Numbered from the stretch's first letter, positions 1 to 13,000 are shown. The stretch is 64,000 bases of DNA from Carallia brachiata (GCA_021464245.1 JADCRB010000056.1:124001-188000); one strand, 5' to 3'. Numbers and translations are program-made. The notes: generated by a model from the letters alone, not told the origin.

Positions 1-26
1 AGCCACGAGGACCTACTTCCATCAAT

Positions 27-102
27 TATAATTAACCACTTCATGCTGCTCACGGCATAGATAGTATAATTAACCACTTCATGCTGCTCACGGCGCAGAT
101 AG
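27..102. repeat. 38-bp tandem duplication in HDS intron
   Basis: Two adjacent 38-bp units (27-64 and 65-102), each starting tataattaacc and ending agatag, differ at two positions. They lie downstream of the last visible HDS exon on the minus strand, in what should be an intron. Confidence 0.85.
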
Positions 103-190
103 TCTTTATTTTCAAAATGTCAATTTTATGGCAATATAACTGGGTAATGGCCATTCACTTTGTGCAACATGTGGTACATTATAACATTAC

Positions 191-2468
191 CTGAAGAAGA
201 GTTCCAATGCCAATTGCAGATTTCATACGTCCATCTTCACCTTCTCCAGCTTCAGTAACACCCAAGTGTAATGGGTAATCCCAACCTTGAATACATTTCT
301 GCTAGGAGCAAACGGTATGCCTGGACCATGATAACTGGATTGCTTGCTTTCATAGAAAAGATGAAGTTATGGAAGTCCAACTTTCGACATATCCTTGCAA
401 ACTCAAATGCAGATTCAACCTATTTAAAAGAAGACAATCAGTGTAATGCTGTTAAGTTTCCGCTTAGTAGCAAATAAGTAAGCCTTTCAGTAGCAGTACC
501 ATTCCTCTTGGAGAATCTCCATAGTAGCTCATTATACGATCTGAAAGGCTCCCATGGTTTGTCCCGATACGCATTGCCCTTCCATACTTTTTGCATTTCT
601 CAACCAATGGAGTAAAAACCTAGTGCCAACAGAAAAGGGGAAAATTCAGTCAACAAATGAAGTCAAAACAGCATTACAAACATATTTGTGTTGCTCTTAT
701 TTCTCAGAAAAGACAACAGTGGAGATGGGGGAAAAACTAAAACACAGTTATTTTATTCTTGTTGACCCTGCTCATTGACAAAAGCAACTAGTGCTTCTGT
801 AACCAGCCATTTGCAGAATTTACCATAAGAAGGAAACAAGGCAGCAAAAATCACGATGCATAGAAACAAACAACAAATTTAGAGAGAGAGCGAGAGAGAG
901 AGAGAGAGGGCTGTAATTTTGAAGTGATCCTGTGCATAATGCAAGCTTTTAAGTCAAACATGATATGAATAGCCATTTTGATAGAGAAGTAAGAAGTTGT
1001 TTTACCTGCTCAATATGCTCAAGTTCTTTCTGATAGTCATCTTCTGTGTACTCAAGCTTCTCAAACTGAGCCCGCCTGTCAGCTGCAAGGAACCAACATT
1101 TTGAGTCCAGAATAGGTGTGTCAATTACCTAAATGCAATTCGAAAAAAAGACCAGTACACACCAAAGTTTCCTGGGTTGACACGGATTTTGTCAAAGCAC
1201 TCGGCCACTCTTAAAGCAACAGATGGAGCAAAATGAATATCGGCAACCAGAGGTATGTTATAACTGCATGAACAGCATATAAATGAGATAGTCGATCCAG
1301 ATATAATATATGGAATACGAGTTCCTCACGAAAAATTGGACCTACTTTTTCTGCAAAGAGTGTTTTTTATATCAAAACATGCATCAGCTTCTCTCTTGCC
1401 CTGGACTGTTATTCGGACTAGATCTGCTCCTTTGTCTGCTATTCTCATTACCTACCAAAAAACCAATTAATTTGATGCCAAGAAAAATGAAAACAAAACT
1501 GGTGCAGATAGGCTCTAAAAACAAGGTGGGAACTTATGGAAAAACAAAATCAATAAACACTCTCCAGTGCGTTAAGTTGTCCGGAATATGACTAATGAAA
1601 TGTCATGCCTGGGGCTTCAATTCTTGTCTGATCTCAATATTGAAAAGTAGGCCCTCGGACTAAGCTGGAAGAGGGAAAAAGCACTAATGTTTCCCATCAA
1701 AAGAGCTAGAAAAAACTCAAGGAACCTGTTCAACTGTTGCAGCGACATCCTTGGTATCAGTCGTAGTCATAGTCTGAATCCTTATGGGATGCTCACTACC
1801 AAGAGGTACATTTCCAACCATCACCGTTCGTGTCTTCCTCCTGATAGTCTTGTGTATGGACTCACAGTACTTCTGTCTAGGAACTAAGATTCAAATAATC
1901 ATTCATTAAATCTCAAATGATAAAAAGAAATGCAAAAAGACGGTGACTAAAAAAAAATCCAAAAAACACAGAGAAGTTAAATTCCCATATACTGGTTTCA
2001 TGGCTGCTTTGGTTGGCAAAAAAAGAGGAAATTAACACAATTGAATTTAGTTGACACTTGATTTAAGGTTCGATGTTTGCTAAATTCATCAATTCCAGTC
2101 ACATAAACAAACATTTTTCAACAACACTTGTTAAAAGGACATTCGCATCCCAGCACGAGACTCTCAAAGGGTCGATCACAGGACTAAAAACCTTAAACAT
2201 AAAGATGCATTAAAGAAAGAAATTATTAGCCCCCAAAAACAGATGGAATATTGTTTAGATTAGATTAGACTGTACCTAACAAAGGGCTGCCTTCTGATGC
2301 CGGCAGAAGTTCAACTGTTGAGTTGCGAATGAAGGAGATTCTTTTTCTGCTAGACCTGGTCCTCTTCAAGTCACAAACTTTAACAAAATCCATGCTTTTA
2401 GCAAACCCCAAGCTGGAGTCCTTTCCCTTTAGACCTGTAAACGACGTCGGTACAGCTCCAGTCGCCAT
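191..2468 (-). CDS. HDS: 4-hydroxy-3-methylbut-2-enyl diphosphate synthase, chloroplastic (5' part, cut by window edge)
   Basis: This is the plant IspG/GcpE enzyme of the plastid MEP pathway. It converts ME-cPP to HMBPP with a [4Fe-4S] cluster and reduced ferredoxin. Seven coding exons are visible: 2276-2468 (start ATG 2468-2466), 1726-1883, 1346-1451, 1163-1263, 1006-1082, 500-619 and 191-419. The last ends at a GT donor and the gene continues beyond base 1. The first exon gives a transit-peptide-like start (MATGAVP) and the conserved [12 protein letters not shown]. Later exons give the GcpE barrel: [67 protein letters not shown] and [20 protein letters not shown]. The cluster-binding C-terminus lies outside. 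Two breaks are visible. About one base is missing near 1355 (the family reading LVQKNYNIP appears as LCRK followed by a phase mismatch), and two bases are missing near 290 (between EMY and GWDYPLHLG). Both are probably assembly errors. Identification is firm; exon edges are inferred from splice consensus and phase. Confidence 0.93.
881..909. repeat. (GA)n microsatellite
   Basis: A GA-dinucleotide run with one interruption, inside the HDS intron between exons 5 and 6. Confidence 0.9.
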
Positions 2469-3312
2469 TTCTACCGATTATCACTCTCCCCCACCTGCTT
2501 CCACAACTGCAAAAACACACCGTTTTAAATCAAACAACGCACAGAAACACTGTAACAAGCAACATATGCAAGAAAATTATTAATAACAAGAAAAAAACCA
2601 TCAATCAAATTCTCGATAATCCAATTCAACACGTAGAGGGAAAGTCAGCAAGTAACAAACTTTTGAAAGCAGGGAAAATATTTTTTTTTTCTCGGCTCCC
2701 AAACAACACTCACAGAACTGAAAAACACCAATTTTAAGAAAACAATTCAACCTCTATTCCATAAAAAGCAAATAATAATAATAATAAAATTCATTGGTTG
2801 CTTACAATTATCTTCCTCAAAGCAAGCTTCTTTACTACAAATTTTCAATCCACTTTCAAGTTTAAAGACACCAAAATAAAAGAAACAAAATTGGGTTCTT
2901 CAAATCATCAAAGAATTAATCAAGAATCAGACAAAACAGCTCAAACAAGACCTGTATTGTTAGTGTTAGGTTGAAAACATGTTTTTCTTATTGCTACCTT
3001 AAAAAAAAACACACAAAACACGAGCCTTTTTTTTTTTTAAGGTTTAGGAGAGAGAAGTGAGGATTTGGAAGACAGAAAAAGCGAAGGATCTTGAGCAGGG
3101 AAACTGGTGGTGATGGTACTTTTGTGGGGGAGAGGTATGGTCCTGGTATTTGTATTTGGTGATGAAATTTGCGTGGATTTTTGTTTTTATTTTAATGTTG
3201 TTTTTTTCTTTGAAAACAATGTTTTTGTTTGAAAATAACGGGAAACTGGGAAAAGGGGACACAAAACATTTTTTTGGGGCACCTTTGGTGCTGGTGGCTA
3301 TGGAAAATTCTC
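2469..3312 (-). other. HDS 5' leader with probable leader intron
   Basis: Upstream of the HDS start codon there is a good acceptor (TTTTTGCAG, exon resuming at 2506) and, further upstream, a good donor (AAG then GTAGC, exon ending at 2998). Together they suggest a leader intron of about 490 bp at 2507-2997 and a first non-coding exon from about 3310 to 2998. There is no long open frame. The leader intron is inferred from splice consensus alone. Confidence 0.5.
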
Positions 3313-3337
3313 AGGCGAATGGGTCTTGAATAGTGGC

Positions 3338-3345
3338 TATTTATA
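3338..3345 (-). promoter_or_regulatory. TATA box of HDS
   Basis: The minus strand reads TTTATAAATAGCC here, a strong plant TATA box. It lies about 870 bp upstream of the HDS ATG, which fits a transcript that starts near 3310 and has a leader intron. Confidence 0.6.
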
Positions 3346-5678
3346 AAACTTACCCCTTTTACAGTTATCCAATAATTTAATTAGTAAGTTAGTGTAATTT
3401 TTTTATATTACTTTGAATTTAAGTTTTTTTTATTGTTAATTGCTCAAAAAATAAAAATTTATGTTAAAAATATGGTATTGAATTCTCAGATTATTATTAT
3501 TATGGCTGAAAGTAAAAAAATATATTTAAAATTGATAGTGTTGGATAATGAATTCTCTTTATAAAAAAGAGATTACATGAGGGCGTGATCAAAATAAGTT
3601 CATTTTTTTCTCATTTTAATTTTATATCTTCATATTTTGTTTATTGGAATCTATTTTTTGTTAAAAAAAAATTAAGAAAGTAATTGGTGATTTATCCCGT
3701 TTTACTATATTCCTCTCGCCGGAGTGCGCTCCCGTCCAAAACGTCAAAAATGCCATTGCCACGTACTTCTCCGATTCAACGAAAATTTAGAAAAAAGGAC
3801 ATTTTTTTAGAAAGAAAAAAAAAATGTAAAAGCGTCTCATTTGGCTGGCGGCTGAATAATTAGTTTAATGTTGCCTTAAAAAAATGAATAAAAAATAGAG
3901 GACATAACAGGCAACAGTCAACTTTGGAGAAAAAAAAAATGAGGGAAATTTATGTTAGTGTGATTGCCCACGAGATTCATGCTCAAATTCTTGATGTCAC
4001 GTTCCTAGGACAACATTTTACACCGCCAACCATCATCCTCTTGTCTTTTTTCGTTAGATAAATGAAAATATAAAAACAATACTCTACACTCACAAAAAAA
4101 ATATATTTTATGATTGTGTGTTTAATTTTACTAAATTTTTTAATAAAATCAAACTTATAATTTTTAAAATAATAATAAACAACTTCTTTACCACTAAACT
4201 ACAATTTTTAAACGTCGTCCTCTTACCTCTTTTATTCCTTTTGCTTTTGTTTTCTTATTTTCTTGAACACAATACTTTCCCTCATATGTCTTTTTATCGT
4301 TTTCCTCTACCTCGTTCTTTTCTAATGTTTGTTGTTGAATGCTGCATTATACTCACACTCTTATTATTTGGCTCAGCATAATGTGATTTAATTCTTCAAA
4401 CCTTGTCATCCATGCCGATAAATCTGCATTCGATAGTTTTCCAATTTGAAGTCTAAAAGTCAATACTTGTGCTGGTCTACGACTCCATGGTCAATATTGT
4501 CTGTCGCCATCAACTCAGCAGGTCTCCACATCTAAATTGTAAACATTTTGTATGCAGGGAAAAAACCTATTCTAGCCATATTATGTAAATAAGTTTAGTA
4601 ATATGAGTGAAAGAAACATTTAATTCAATAATATTCGATAACTTATTTATTTTTTAAAATTTAATATTTTTTTATAATTTAATAGTCCACACTTTGCCGC
4701 ACTCTCACAATTACTTGTCTAAAAAAAAATTTTGGTGAATCTATACAGCAGACATGGGCAGACATTGACCATTATCCATGATTAATTGAAGGCCCCATTC
4801 AACAGGGCAAGGCTTACTGGACGGGGAATCATTAGAAAATAAAAAATAGCAGTCAAAGACGTTTAAATACAGGTTTAGCTAAATTTAACTTTGAAACCAA
4901 GTGAGGACTGTGAAAAAAAATGTTAAAGAAAACACCAACTAGGCTTCTCAAGCTTCTTTCTTTTATTCAAGATCCAAGGAAGCTGAGCCAGCAGTTGCAA
5001 ATTGACTAGCAAGGCATGGTCAAATATGTGGCTAATAGATAACTACTGCCATGGAATGTTAGTCCAAAATGGCTAACAAAGAAATCAATAATAAATGCTT
5101 GAATCTTTCACATGGACTATTCAGGGCAATGCCCATAACTGAGAAAGTTTTAAATACCGCCAAACAATGAGGAGAATGACTAAACCTTCATTTTTGGGCA
5201 ATACAAAAATGTAAAGATAGTAGGCCACCATCATGTAATAATAAAAACCAAAATTTCTCAAACATACATGTGCAAACTACATTTACTTCACTTAAATTAC
5301 AACGCAATTTCATCCAACATTTGACAATTTATCTGTATTTTTTTTTTACGAATTCAATCACAATAGAGCGTGGAAATACCTCGTGCCAGGAGAAACAAAT
5401 TTCCCTCGGGCCACGTGCCAAGACAATTGAAAAAAGTAATGTCATCGTAGAAGTGTTTGAGAAATTTGGATAAAAAGTATATCCAAAAGCATATCTTAAA
5501 TAATTATATTGACTAAGAATGCAATATCAAAAACATTTTCAGTCCAAGCTTGGTTGAAATGAAGTATACATTTAACTTGAACAGAATACAGATCTTTTTC
5601 CGTGCCATGCAAGATGCCTCTTTTGCCCAAGCAATACATCAGTCTAAAATGATGGGTCCCCATTTCAGAAAATCTTCA
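3346..5678. other. Intergenic, no gene seen
   Basis: AT-rich DNA with poly(A)/poly(T) runs. The open frames here are short, low-complexity and lack family features. The right part, from about 5560, probably holds the 3' UTR of the YrdC-family gene. I see no other structure. Confidence 0.6.
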
Positions 5679-8600
5679 TTACATTACAGCAGCTTCCTCA
5701 ACTAGAAAATGCTTTTCAAGGATAGTCATGGTTTCTTCCTTTGCACTGGAATGAAAGGGAAAATCAACAACAAGGTTTAGAAAAACAGTTAAAGAAATAA
5801 AAGACATATCCAAGCGTAGCATTGTTCAAAAACTACCAGCGGAGGGCACTAAAAAGTCTGATACCAAAGAATTCCAACCAAAATACATAAAGTTCTACAT
5901 AGTGAATATCATTTTACACAGCCACCAAAAGCATGAAGCAAATTGTTCGAGTGAGCAAACATAACTATCTACTATTTTGCAGAGAACCCAACTTTGCGAT
6001 GAAAATGGTCATGATTAAGTCAGAGTATTGCAAGTAACCTTAAACACAGCTAAATGCATATCAAGAAATTGCCTCATCCTTTTCACCAAGAGAGAGAATT
6101 CCCCACTTGGTGTACCAATAATAACAACAAATACAAGTCCACAGTAGATGCATTTTCTGTTCGGTCTGCTTTCTCACATGACCTCCATTATAGATTTAAA
6201 AACAAGATAGCAAGGTTACCATTGCTCCCATAAACTATGCAACTCACATGATTAAGATCTTAGAATGCTAATAAGATGCTGAATATAACAAATAATCTAT
6301 CTACCAACAAGAAGGATGAGCCTTCTTCTAACAGTGAGACCACTCCATCATGACCAGAAGGTCACAGATTCGAGTCGAGAAATAGCCTTTTTGTAAGGGT
6401 GAGGTTACATAGATTTGACCCTTCCTTAGACCCCACAATGAGAGAGCTAGCGCTAACAACCCCTAATCTATTTACCTATAAGAGTTAACATAAATTAGTT
6501 CTTAAAGCGTTTAAAACTGATGACAAACTATAAGCAATTACAATTTCAAATTCTTCTACCGAAACATCTGTAAAGTAAGGGAAGAATTCCACTCAAATTG
6601 GAGGTTTACCTTCCAGGTCTAAGAATTTTGTACTTTCCTAAACTGGTGAGGTCCACAACTGTTGATCCTGCACGACCAGATGGAAGCACACCTCCATCAT
6701 ATACATATGCACAATGTTCCCACAAGTTCTCAAAGTCCTTGATACAAACACTACTTGGCTGTCCACTGAGGTTTGCACTTGTAAGCGCCACTGCTCTTCC
6801 CAAACCACGAGCAATTACCCTGATGAAGTTACAATCAGGCACTCGGATCCCTATACTTTCCAATCCTAGGTTCAATGACTTCTCAACCTCACTTGAGTCT
6901 CCTGAAAATGTTTAAACAGCTAATCAAATAATTGGTAAAAATATATACAATGAGCAAAGATGTAGGACACCGAGTCACCAAATTGCAGCATCATTTAATT
7001 ACAAGCTTCCAAAAGTACCCAACCCTTAAACGCAAATTCTTAGTTTCCTTGTCATGGAGGGACAAATTGATAGTTTACTATACTAACCTCGCCTTAATAC
7101 AACGGTTACAGGTCCCGGGAGCAGTGTATCGAGTAAGCCATGAGGCAAGTGGTCAGTGACAGCAAAGCGCCCAATTTCTGATACATCGCCAACACAAACT
7201 GCAAGAGGGCTTGTATGCTTTCGTCCTTTGATTTCATAGATTCTATTAACAGCTTCTAAAGTACTGCCATGAAATGTTAACAGAATCATAAATGTTTATA
7301 ATTAAAGATTGCAGAAACAATACTGAGGTCTCCTGAAATATTTTTGAACTCTGCAACGAAGGTAAGCATTCACATTCACCTTGCAGATTAAAAACCTCAA
7401 AACTTTTACAAATATTTTTTATTTTTTTCCTATCGGTTTCTCTTCAATGCTGGAATGTAACTAAATAATAGCTAGGCGAGACAATTGTGACCCAGATGTC
7501 TCCTTTAAGGATAATTGCCAGACAATATCTATCTCGATGAGGTTAATAAACAGTGTCAAACTGTATCAGATTCCCATTCACCAGATGTCTAACCATGGCC
7601 ATGCTCTTGTAAAAGTAACCTTAACTGAAGCAAAATTTGGACCATAGTCATTCATTCGGAAGTTTCTGTTGCTGCCAGTCCAGAGTTTTAACAACATATA
7701 TTACATTCTGGAAACCACATTAGATCAACATGAAAAGACAGAAAGAAAATCCAATAAATTGCATAGTCAGGATTGGCCAATTTTCACAACATGTTAGTGA
7801 AAAAGACCACATTACAACTGCTAATTCAACAATCTAACGAGAGTCCGTGATCTTGCAAATCAGGATAAGGGTATAATCTTCGGGTATAAACAATTTCAGT
7901 GCCAACAATAGTGAACAACATAATCACTCCACCCATTTATACTGGCACTCCAATTTCAATGGTGAGATTTATAGACCGACATTCAAACAATCCACGCACC
8001 GACAATTTCTTTACAAAAACAAAGGAACTAATCATGTTACTCTGCTAAGATTTATAGACTGAAATGCATCAAATTGTCTTTACCAAGCATCACAAGCAAA
8101 TCCATAGAGTGTATCAGTGGGAACTGCAATGACGTTTCCAGCTCTCAGAGCTTCAATTGCCTCTAAAGCATATGCTTCAGTAGCAGGCCGAACAACACCT
8201 AAGCCGTTTCCAACAATTTCATCACATGTCTCTGGACCCAAACCCATTTTCTTAAGGCACCCCACTCCAAATCTCCTCCTTAAGCTCAAAAATGGCACAA
8301 ATCCAATCTTGGGAGCACCTGAAATAAACCAAGTCAGTCAACTTTTTAATTTGGGACCTCGTCATCCAGAAGCCACATCGGACCATGACTAATCTGGAGT
8401 TGAGCCGAGAAGGAACCTCAAGGGGGCAAAGCTTTCCCAACCCCCATTTTCTCCCACAACACTCAAACCCGAAACCTTACTTAAGGGAAAGTAAGCTTCA
8501 TGCCACTCGGACCAACAGACGTCGGTACCAAGTAAGTTAATTGACAACGGTTTCTCATTCCCCAAAAAGAACAACAGAAAAAGACCAAAACTTGGTACCA

Positions 8601-8908
8601 TGTGAGATACAATAGGAACTCAGTAAGAAAATGGGGACAGGGATAGCGATGCTTTCTTGCAAAGATGCTGCAAGCAAGGCAAAAGATAAAGAGAAAAAAC
8701 AAAAAACCCATGTCATAATACTGAAAAGTGATGCTCTTGAACATTCTGTAAACCCAAAAAGGACACAACTTTACTTCAATTTCCTCAGCAACCAAACCCA
8801 GGAAGGAGACAGAAAGAGAGGGACGGTTGTGATTTTGAGGTTACCTGAAAGAGAGGGACGAGGAGAGAGAAGCGGCAATTTGTGTGCAAGTCTTGCAGGA
8901 AGGTTCAT
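5679..8908 (-). CDS. YrdC/Sua5-family threonylcarbamoyl-AMP synthase, organelle-targeted
   Basis: The protein should make threonylcarbamoyl-AMP from threonine, bicarbonate and ATP, the first step of t6A37 modification of ANN-decoding tRNAs. Five exons join without a frame break: 8845-8908, 8084-8318, 7088-7263, 6610-6901 and 5679-5745. They total 834 bp and 277 residues. The first exon encodes MNLPARLAHKLPLLSPRPS, basic and serine-rich like a transit peptide, and the family core begins near residue 65. Visible family motifs are AVPTDTLYGFACDA (about 86-99), KGRKHTSPLAVCV, LLPGPVTVVL, ALTSANLSG and GGVLPSGRAGSTVVDL. The C-terminus is SAKEETMTILEKHFLVEEAAVM. Length and exon pattern fit the plant single-domain type, without the Sua5 extension. 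The start is the only ATG before the first donor in a frame that gives a targeting peptide. Introns 1 and 4 each carry a SINE. Choice of mitochondrion or plastid cannot be made from this sequence. Confidence 0.92.
6293..6476 (+). mobile_element. Au-like SINE with target-site duplication
   Basis: A tRNA-derived SINE in YrdC intron 4. It has a pol III B-box-like agattcgagtc (6366-6376), followed by an Au-SINE-like body (aaatagcc, gtaagggtgaggtt, gacccttcctta, gacccc). It is flanked by a 13-bp direct repeat, taatctatctacc (6293-6305) and taatctatttacc (6464-6476), differing at one base. The TSD makes the insertion well supported. The A box is decayed. Confidence 0.8.
8327..8535 (-). mobile_element. 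tRNA-derived SINE in YrdC intron 1
   Basis: Read on the minus strand, an A-box-like ggtccgagtggcatgaag is followed about 40 bases later by a B-box-like tcgggtttgagtg and a unique body. Diverged direct repeats (ttaacttacttggt at the 5' side, ttgactgacttggt at the 3' side) resemble a target-site duplication. The 3' end lies about 10 bases upstream of the exon 2 splice acceptor. Confidence 0.65.
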
Positions 8909-10071
8909 GCTACTCTACAGTCTACCCTGCTTTCTCTTCTTCTCTTTAGTTCAGAACTGAAGCCTACCATGGCCTGGTCCTGGTCGGCTGCCCCAGTTTT
9001 TTTGACCAAAGTAGGTTTGTTTTTTTTATTTTTTTTATTAACAGATTCCTATACAACAACGATAATAACTCTTTTCTTTTGACAAATATCACTCTCTTTC
9101 GAAAATTTTAAATAAAAATCTAATTTCGAAAAAATTCTGACCATTGGCTTTTGGAATCCAAGGTAGAGGCTTTGCTAGTTGCTTGCCTGGTTGCCCTTCC
9201 TTCCTGTTAGCGTTGGGCATATTTTTCCGACTCAGCAGCAGGTGTTCTCACGCTATTAGAATAGGAGAAAATTTCAAAAATATAACAAATAGTCAATAAT
9301 TTATAATGAGTAAAAGAAATTTTTTTAACAAAAAATTTTTTGAAAAAAATAAATTAAAATTTAAAATAATATTAAATACATTTAAAATAAAATTTAAAAT
9401 TTAATTTATAAAAAAATATTTTTTTATTATTTTTTAGAGACTAAATTTATTTTTATGGTTAAGACTCTTTTTTTTTTAAGATCATTTAATATATAATTTG
9501 AAAACTGATTAATTCAAACCAACTCGAATAAGATCACTGGCAAAAGTTTTTTAACAAATATTTAACATAATTATATTTTAAGAACTGAAAATTTCTAATT
9601 AAGTGACCAAATTTTGTCATTTATACCAGCGTCTGGCATGCCGGTTGACTAAGCCTATTTTACGTCCTCCAAAGAGACTCATTTGAATAAAATACCACGC
9701 GTGCAAAACTCGAGCAATAGGGACAAAAGAAGTAAAGAATTTGATCAAACATATGTGGTTATTGGTTCTGCAAAGAGCAAGCCCTACATATTTTTGTTAA
9801 AAAAAGCCCTATCTATTTCAGTTAAAGTCTCTTTTTAACTTTGTTTCTTTTAACAGAAATGGGAGAGCAGTATTCCAAAAGCAATCCAATTCAGTATTTC
9901 GATAACTGTTTTCCAAGCATGTTGAACGCTAAAACCAGCGTCCAGTATTTGCTTGAAACAAGTGAGATCCTTTCAGATTTTGATTAAAGAACAACAAACA
10001 AAACTTGATACCTATTTTGATATGGGATTATGTTACACACGACTATGAACACCCTGCACTAAAATGGACCA
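8909..10071. other. Intergenic, no gene seen
   Basis: Contains the leader and promoter of the YrdC gene at its left side, then AT-rich DNA with poly(A)/(T) tracts (9290-9480), and the 3' flank of the RING-CH gene at its right. I see no coding region. Confidence 0.6.
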
Positions 10072-13000
10072 TTAAGTCCCACTAAAACTTGCTGGATTTT
10101 CCACTTCATTTCGGGGGAGATCGCGGGTGGCGCCTCCAAGGGAAGAATTTACAGTTCTTGGAAATTGGCCTGGTGCTGTCATGGCAAGGGAATTGATATG
10201 CTGCTGTGATTGAGCATACCGTATTCTTCTCCATCTCCAGAACTCAACAAGTATAGAACTACCACTCATTGCCACACCGAAACCCGCGAATGTTGCAAGG
10301 AGAATGGATAGAACTGCTTGCACGGCGACCTGTGGGAAATGAAGAATATGAGGACACAGTAATTTATGTTGATTGAGGATATAGTTCATAGTGATCAACT
10401 CGGTATCTCATTTTCAATGCAATTCCTTCATTGGAGTTCTTCACCATTAACCATTTGGCCAAGACATTACTATGAATTTTTTTCTCAGATTCTGGTAGTG
10501 AGTGGAATCTACTTACCAAGGAATAAAAATATGTGCAAAGAGAACCACCAAAGCAAACTGAACTGCAGCGTAAACCCAAACAAATCTTCTCTGCACTGCA
10601 CAGAACTTGCAAGGTTCAAAAAACTGTAAGCACGAATCGGCAATCAAATTTTGACCATTTGTAGCAACTTTGTTTCTAAAAATTGATTACTGCCATATAA
10701 AACCAATGTCTGCCCCTGCTTATAACTTGACACGTGTGTGCATGCGTGTACGTGATTAAAATTTTCCAGCCTATAAACAGAAAAACAGAAAACAAACATT
10801 TGTATTCCAAGTCACAGACTTGTTCCTACACAGGTCATATCTCTTATGTCTTTGATTTGGTATTATAGACAGCCTACCCATGGTCGACGAGATCATGGAT
10901 GAAAGTAGACCCAGCACACAAGAAAATGGAAGAGATACAGCAATTGCACCGGTACCCATTTTTCCTACCTGCACAAATGGAGTAGCATTAGATGTAAAAT
11001 AGCAAGTTTGATAAATCAGGATGTGCTGCAGGTTATCTTACCAGGAGCTGCTCAAGAAAACAGAAGTAGGCAAGCATGCTAACAATGACAAGTACAGGCA
11101 CTTCCTGCCAGACCCTGAATTACACAAAAATTAGTAGCTGGCGCACATTAAGCAACAAAGGATTACAAAAACTAACAGTTGGAAACACAAATCTCATAGC
11201 AAATTGGAGTAGAAGTGACTTCCTTATAATGCTGTCGTTAATTTTAACTCCTACAACAAGCTATGAAGTGTAGGAAATGCTTTAGAAACATCACCTCACC
11301 TGTATCCATTAACATTGGCTTGATGAGGCCTTCTTGCTCTGGTAGTTCGAGCAAAGGCACTTTGGACACGCAAAAGAGTGACAGGCAGGTTCTGAACCTC
11401 TTGCTTGCACACATCACAGGTCTTATTGCCTTTGATGCTAAACCATTTTACTGCACAATCACGATGGGCCAGTGCCAGTTCTCCTTTGCAGCTACACTCC
11501 ATCTTAAGGGTCTCACCCCTTCACATAGTTCAACAAGACAAATCCTGCAAACAGCTTCCTCTTCAGGTATGTCTTCACCGTCATCGTCATTAGTTTCTGA
11601 ACCATACTACTAAGATAAGACATTGGTCGGTAATCAAAATTAACACATTCAGAAAATGCCAAATTGAAAACTATATTTGCTCAGAAGACAAAGGAAATCA
11701 AAGGAAAAACATAACAAACAAACACTACAGAGTTGCAATTCTAGTTGCAACATTCAATCTATTTTTCATTAGGTTCCCATTTTCCAACAATCAAAATTGA
11801 GCCCAAGAAAGAAAATTCATTTTTCTTAGGATGGCATTTGCAGCGAACGTGAAGTTTACGTATCATAATAACAAAATGACTCCCTAATTACAAAGTACAG
11901 TTGCCAGTAGGCATTGCCAACACATTAAACTATGGTCAATATGTGATGAGTGTACTGGTGTACAAGAGGCCAGAAGCTACTGCCAATGAATTTATAAGTC
12001 ACAGAAAATAGAGTTGAACAAGTTTCAAAAACACACAAAAGCAAAAAGTGAAAAATATTAGTCCGCAGAAAGTTAACAGGATTACCATCATCAACACTCA
12101 GGGATATGCTCATTATTGCATCTCCATCTACCAGTCGAGGAGTAGAGGGGACAATACGAAAAAAGGAGTCCATCCTCTTTAAGCTTCTGTCTTTGTTGTT
12201 AATAGGGACTGAAAGTGAGCGTGATATCTGCCGCTTTCTCTACAAAAACAACCATCAAGTAATTAAGGCTGAATTCAAGACAGGGCAATGCCAGATAAGA
12301 TAGAAAACTCAGTATGCAACTCAGTAAACATGCTATGTGCTAATCATAATAGCTGTCAATTAATTGCTCTGAAGCATCAATTCCAAAAGCTCAAGCATAA
12401 AAAGCCAGAAAGCTATGAAATAATGTCACTAAGATGCGCATGTTAACTGGCCATTGAGCAAGTCCATAGGTTCTTTTTTTGGATGGGGGTCAACTAGTTG
12501 TTGCAATTTCTACCTAGAGAAAAAAATAGGGACTTACATTTGGATTAAGCAAAACACCAGTGCTTCCTTCACATACGGATTCTGGGTTCGAGCTTGCAAT
12601 AGGAGTTACAGGTAATGAGGAAGTTCTCTTCATCCTTGGGGTGAATATCTTTGAAAGTGACAATGACCTTGATATGGAAGGTTTCTCCTGTGATATACTA
12701 GATGGAGCATCTGGACTCGAATTAGCAGCCTTCTCAACATCTAAGGTAGAGATCCGCGACTTGAAACTTAGTTTAGGTAACAGACTTCTTAAGGAGGGTT
12801 TGCCTCTCGATGAGGATGGGCCTGGGGAGCGATTCAATCTTCCATCATTAGAGGGAGGTGTCAGGAGGAAATTTACTTTCTTGGGAGTTGGACTTGGTGT
12901 TGGGGCCATTTTTATTACAATGGAATCCTGTAACGAGTTTTCCATGGTTCGTGAAGGTATCTCAAGAAATAAATTTCTCCGCTTCCAATGTTGAATATGG

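Noticed and set aside
4118..4381. 87-codon AT-rich open frame with hydrophobic residues
   Set aside because: Low-complexity Phe/Leu/Asn composition from AT-rich DNA; no promoter, family or splice evidence.
12560..12994. 144-codon open frame on the plus strand
   Set aside because: It is antisense to exon 2 of the RING-CH gene, whose frame carries the splice sites and family phase; the plus-strand protein resembles nothing.
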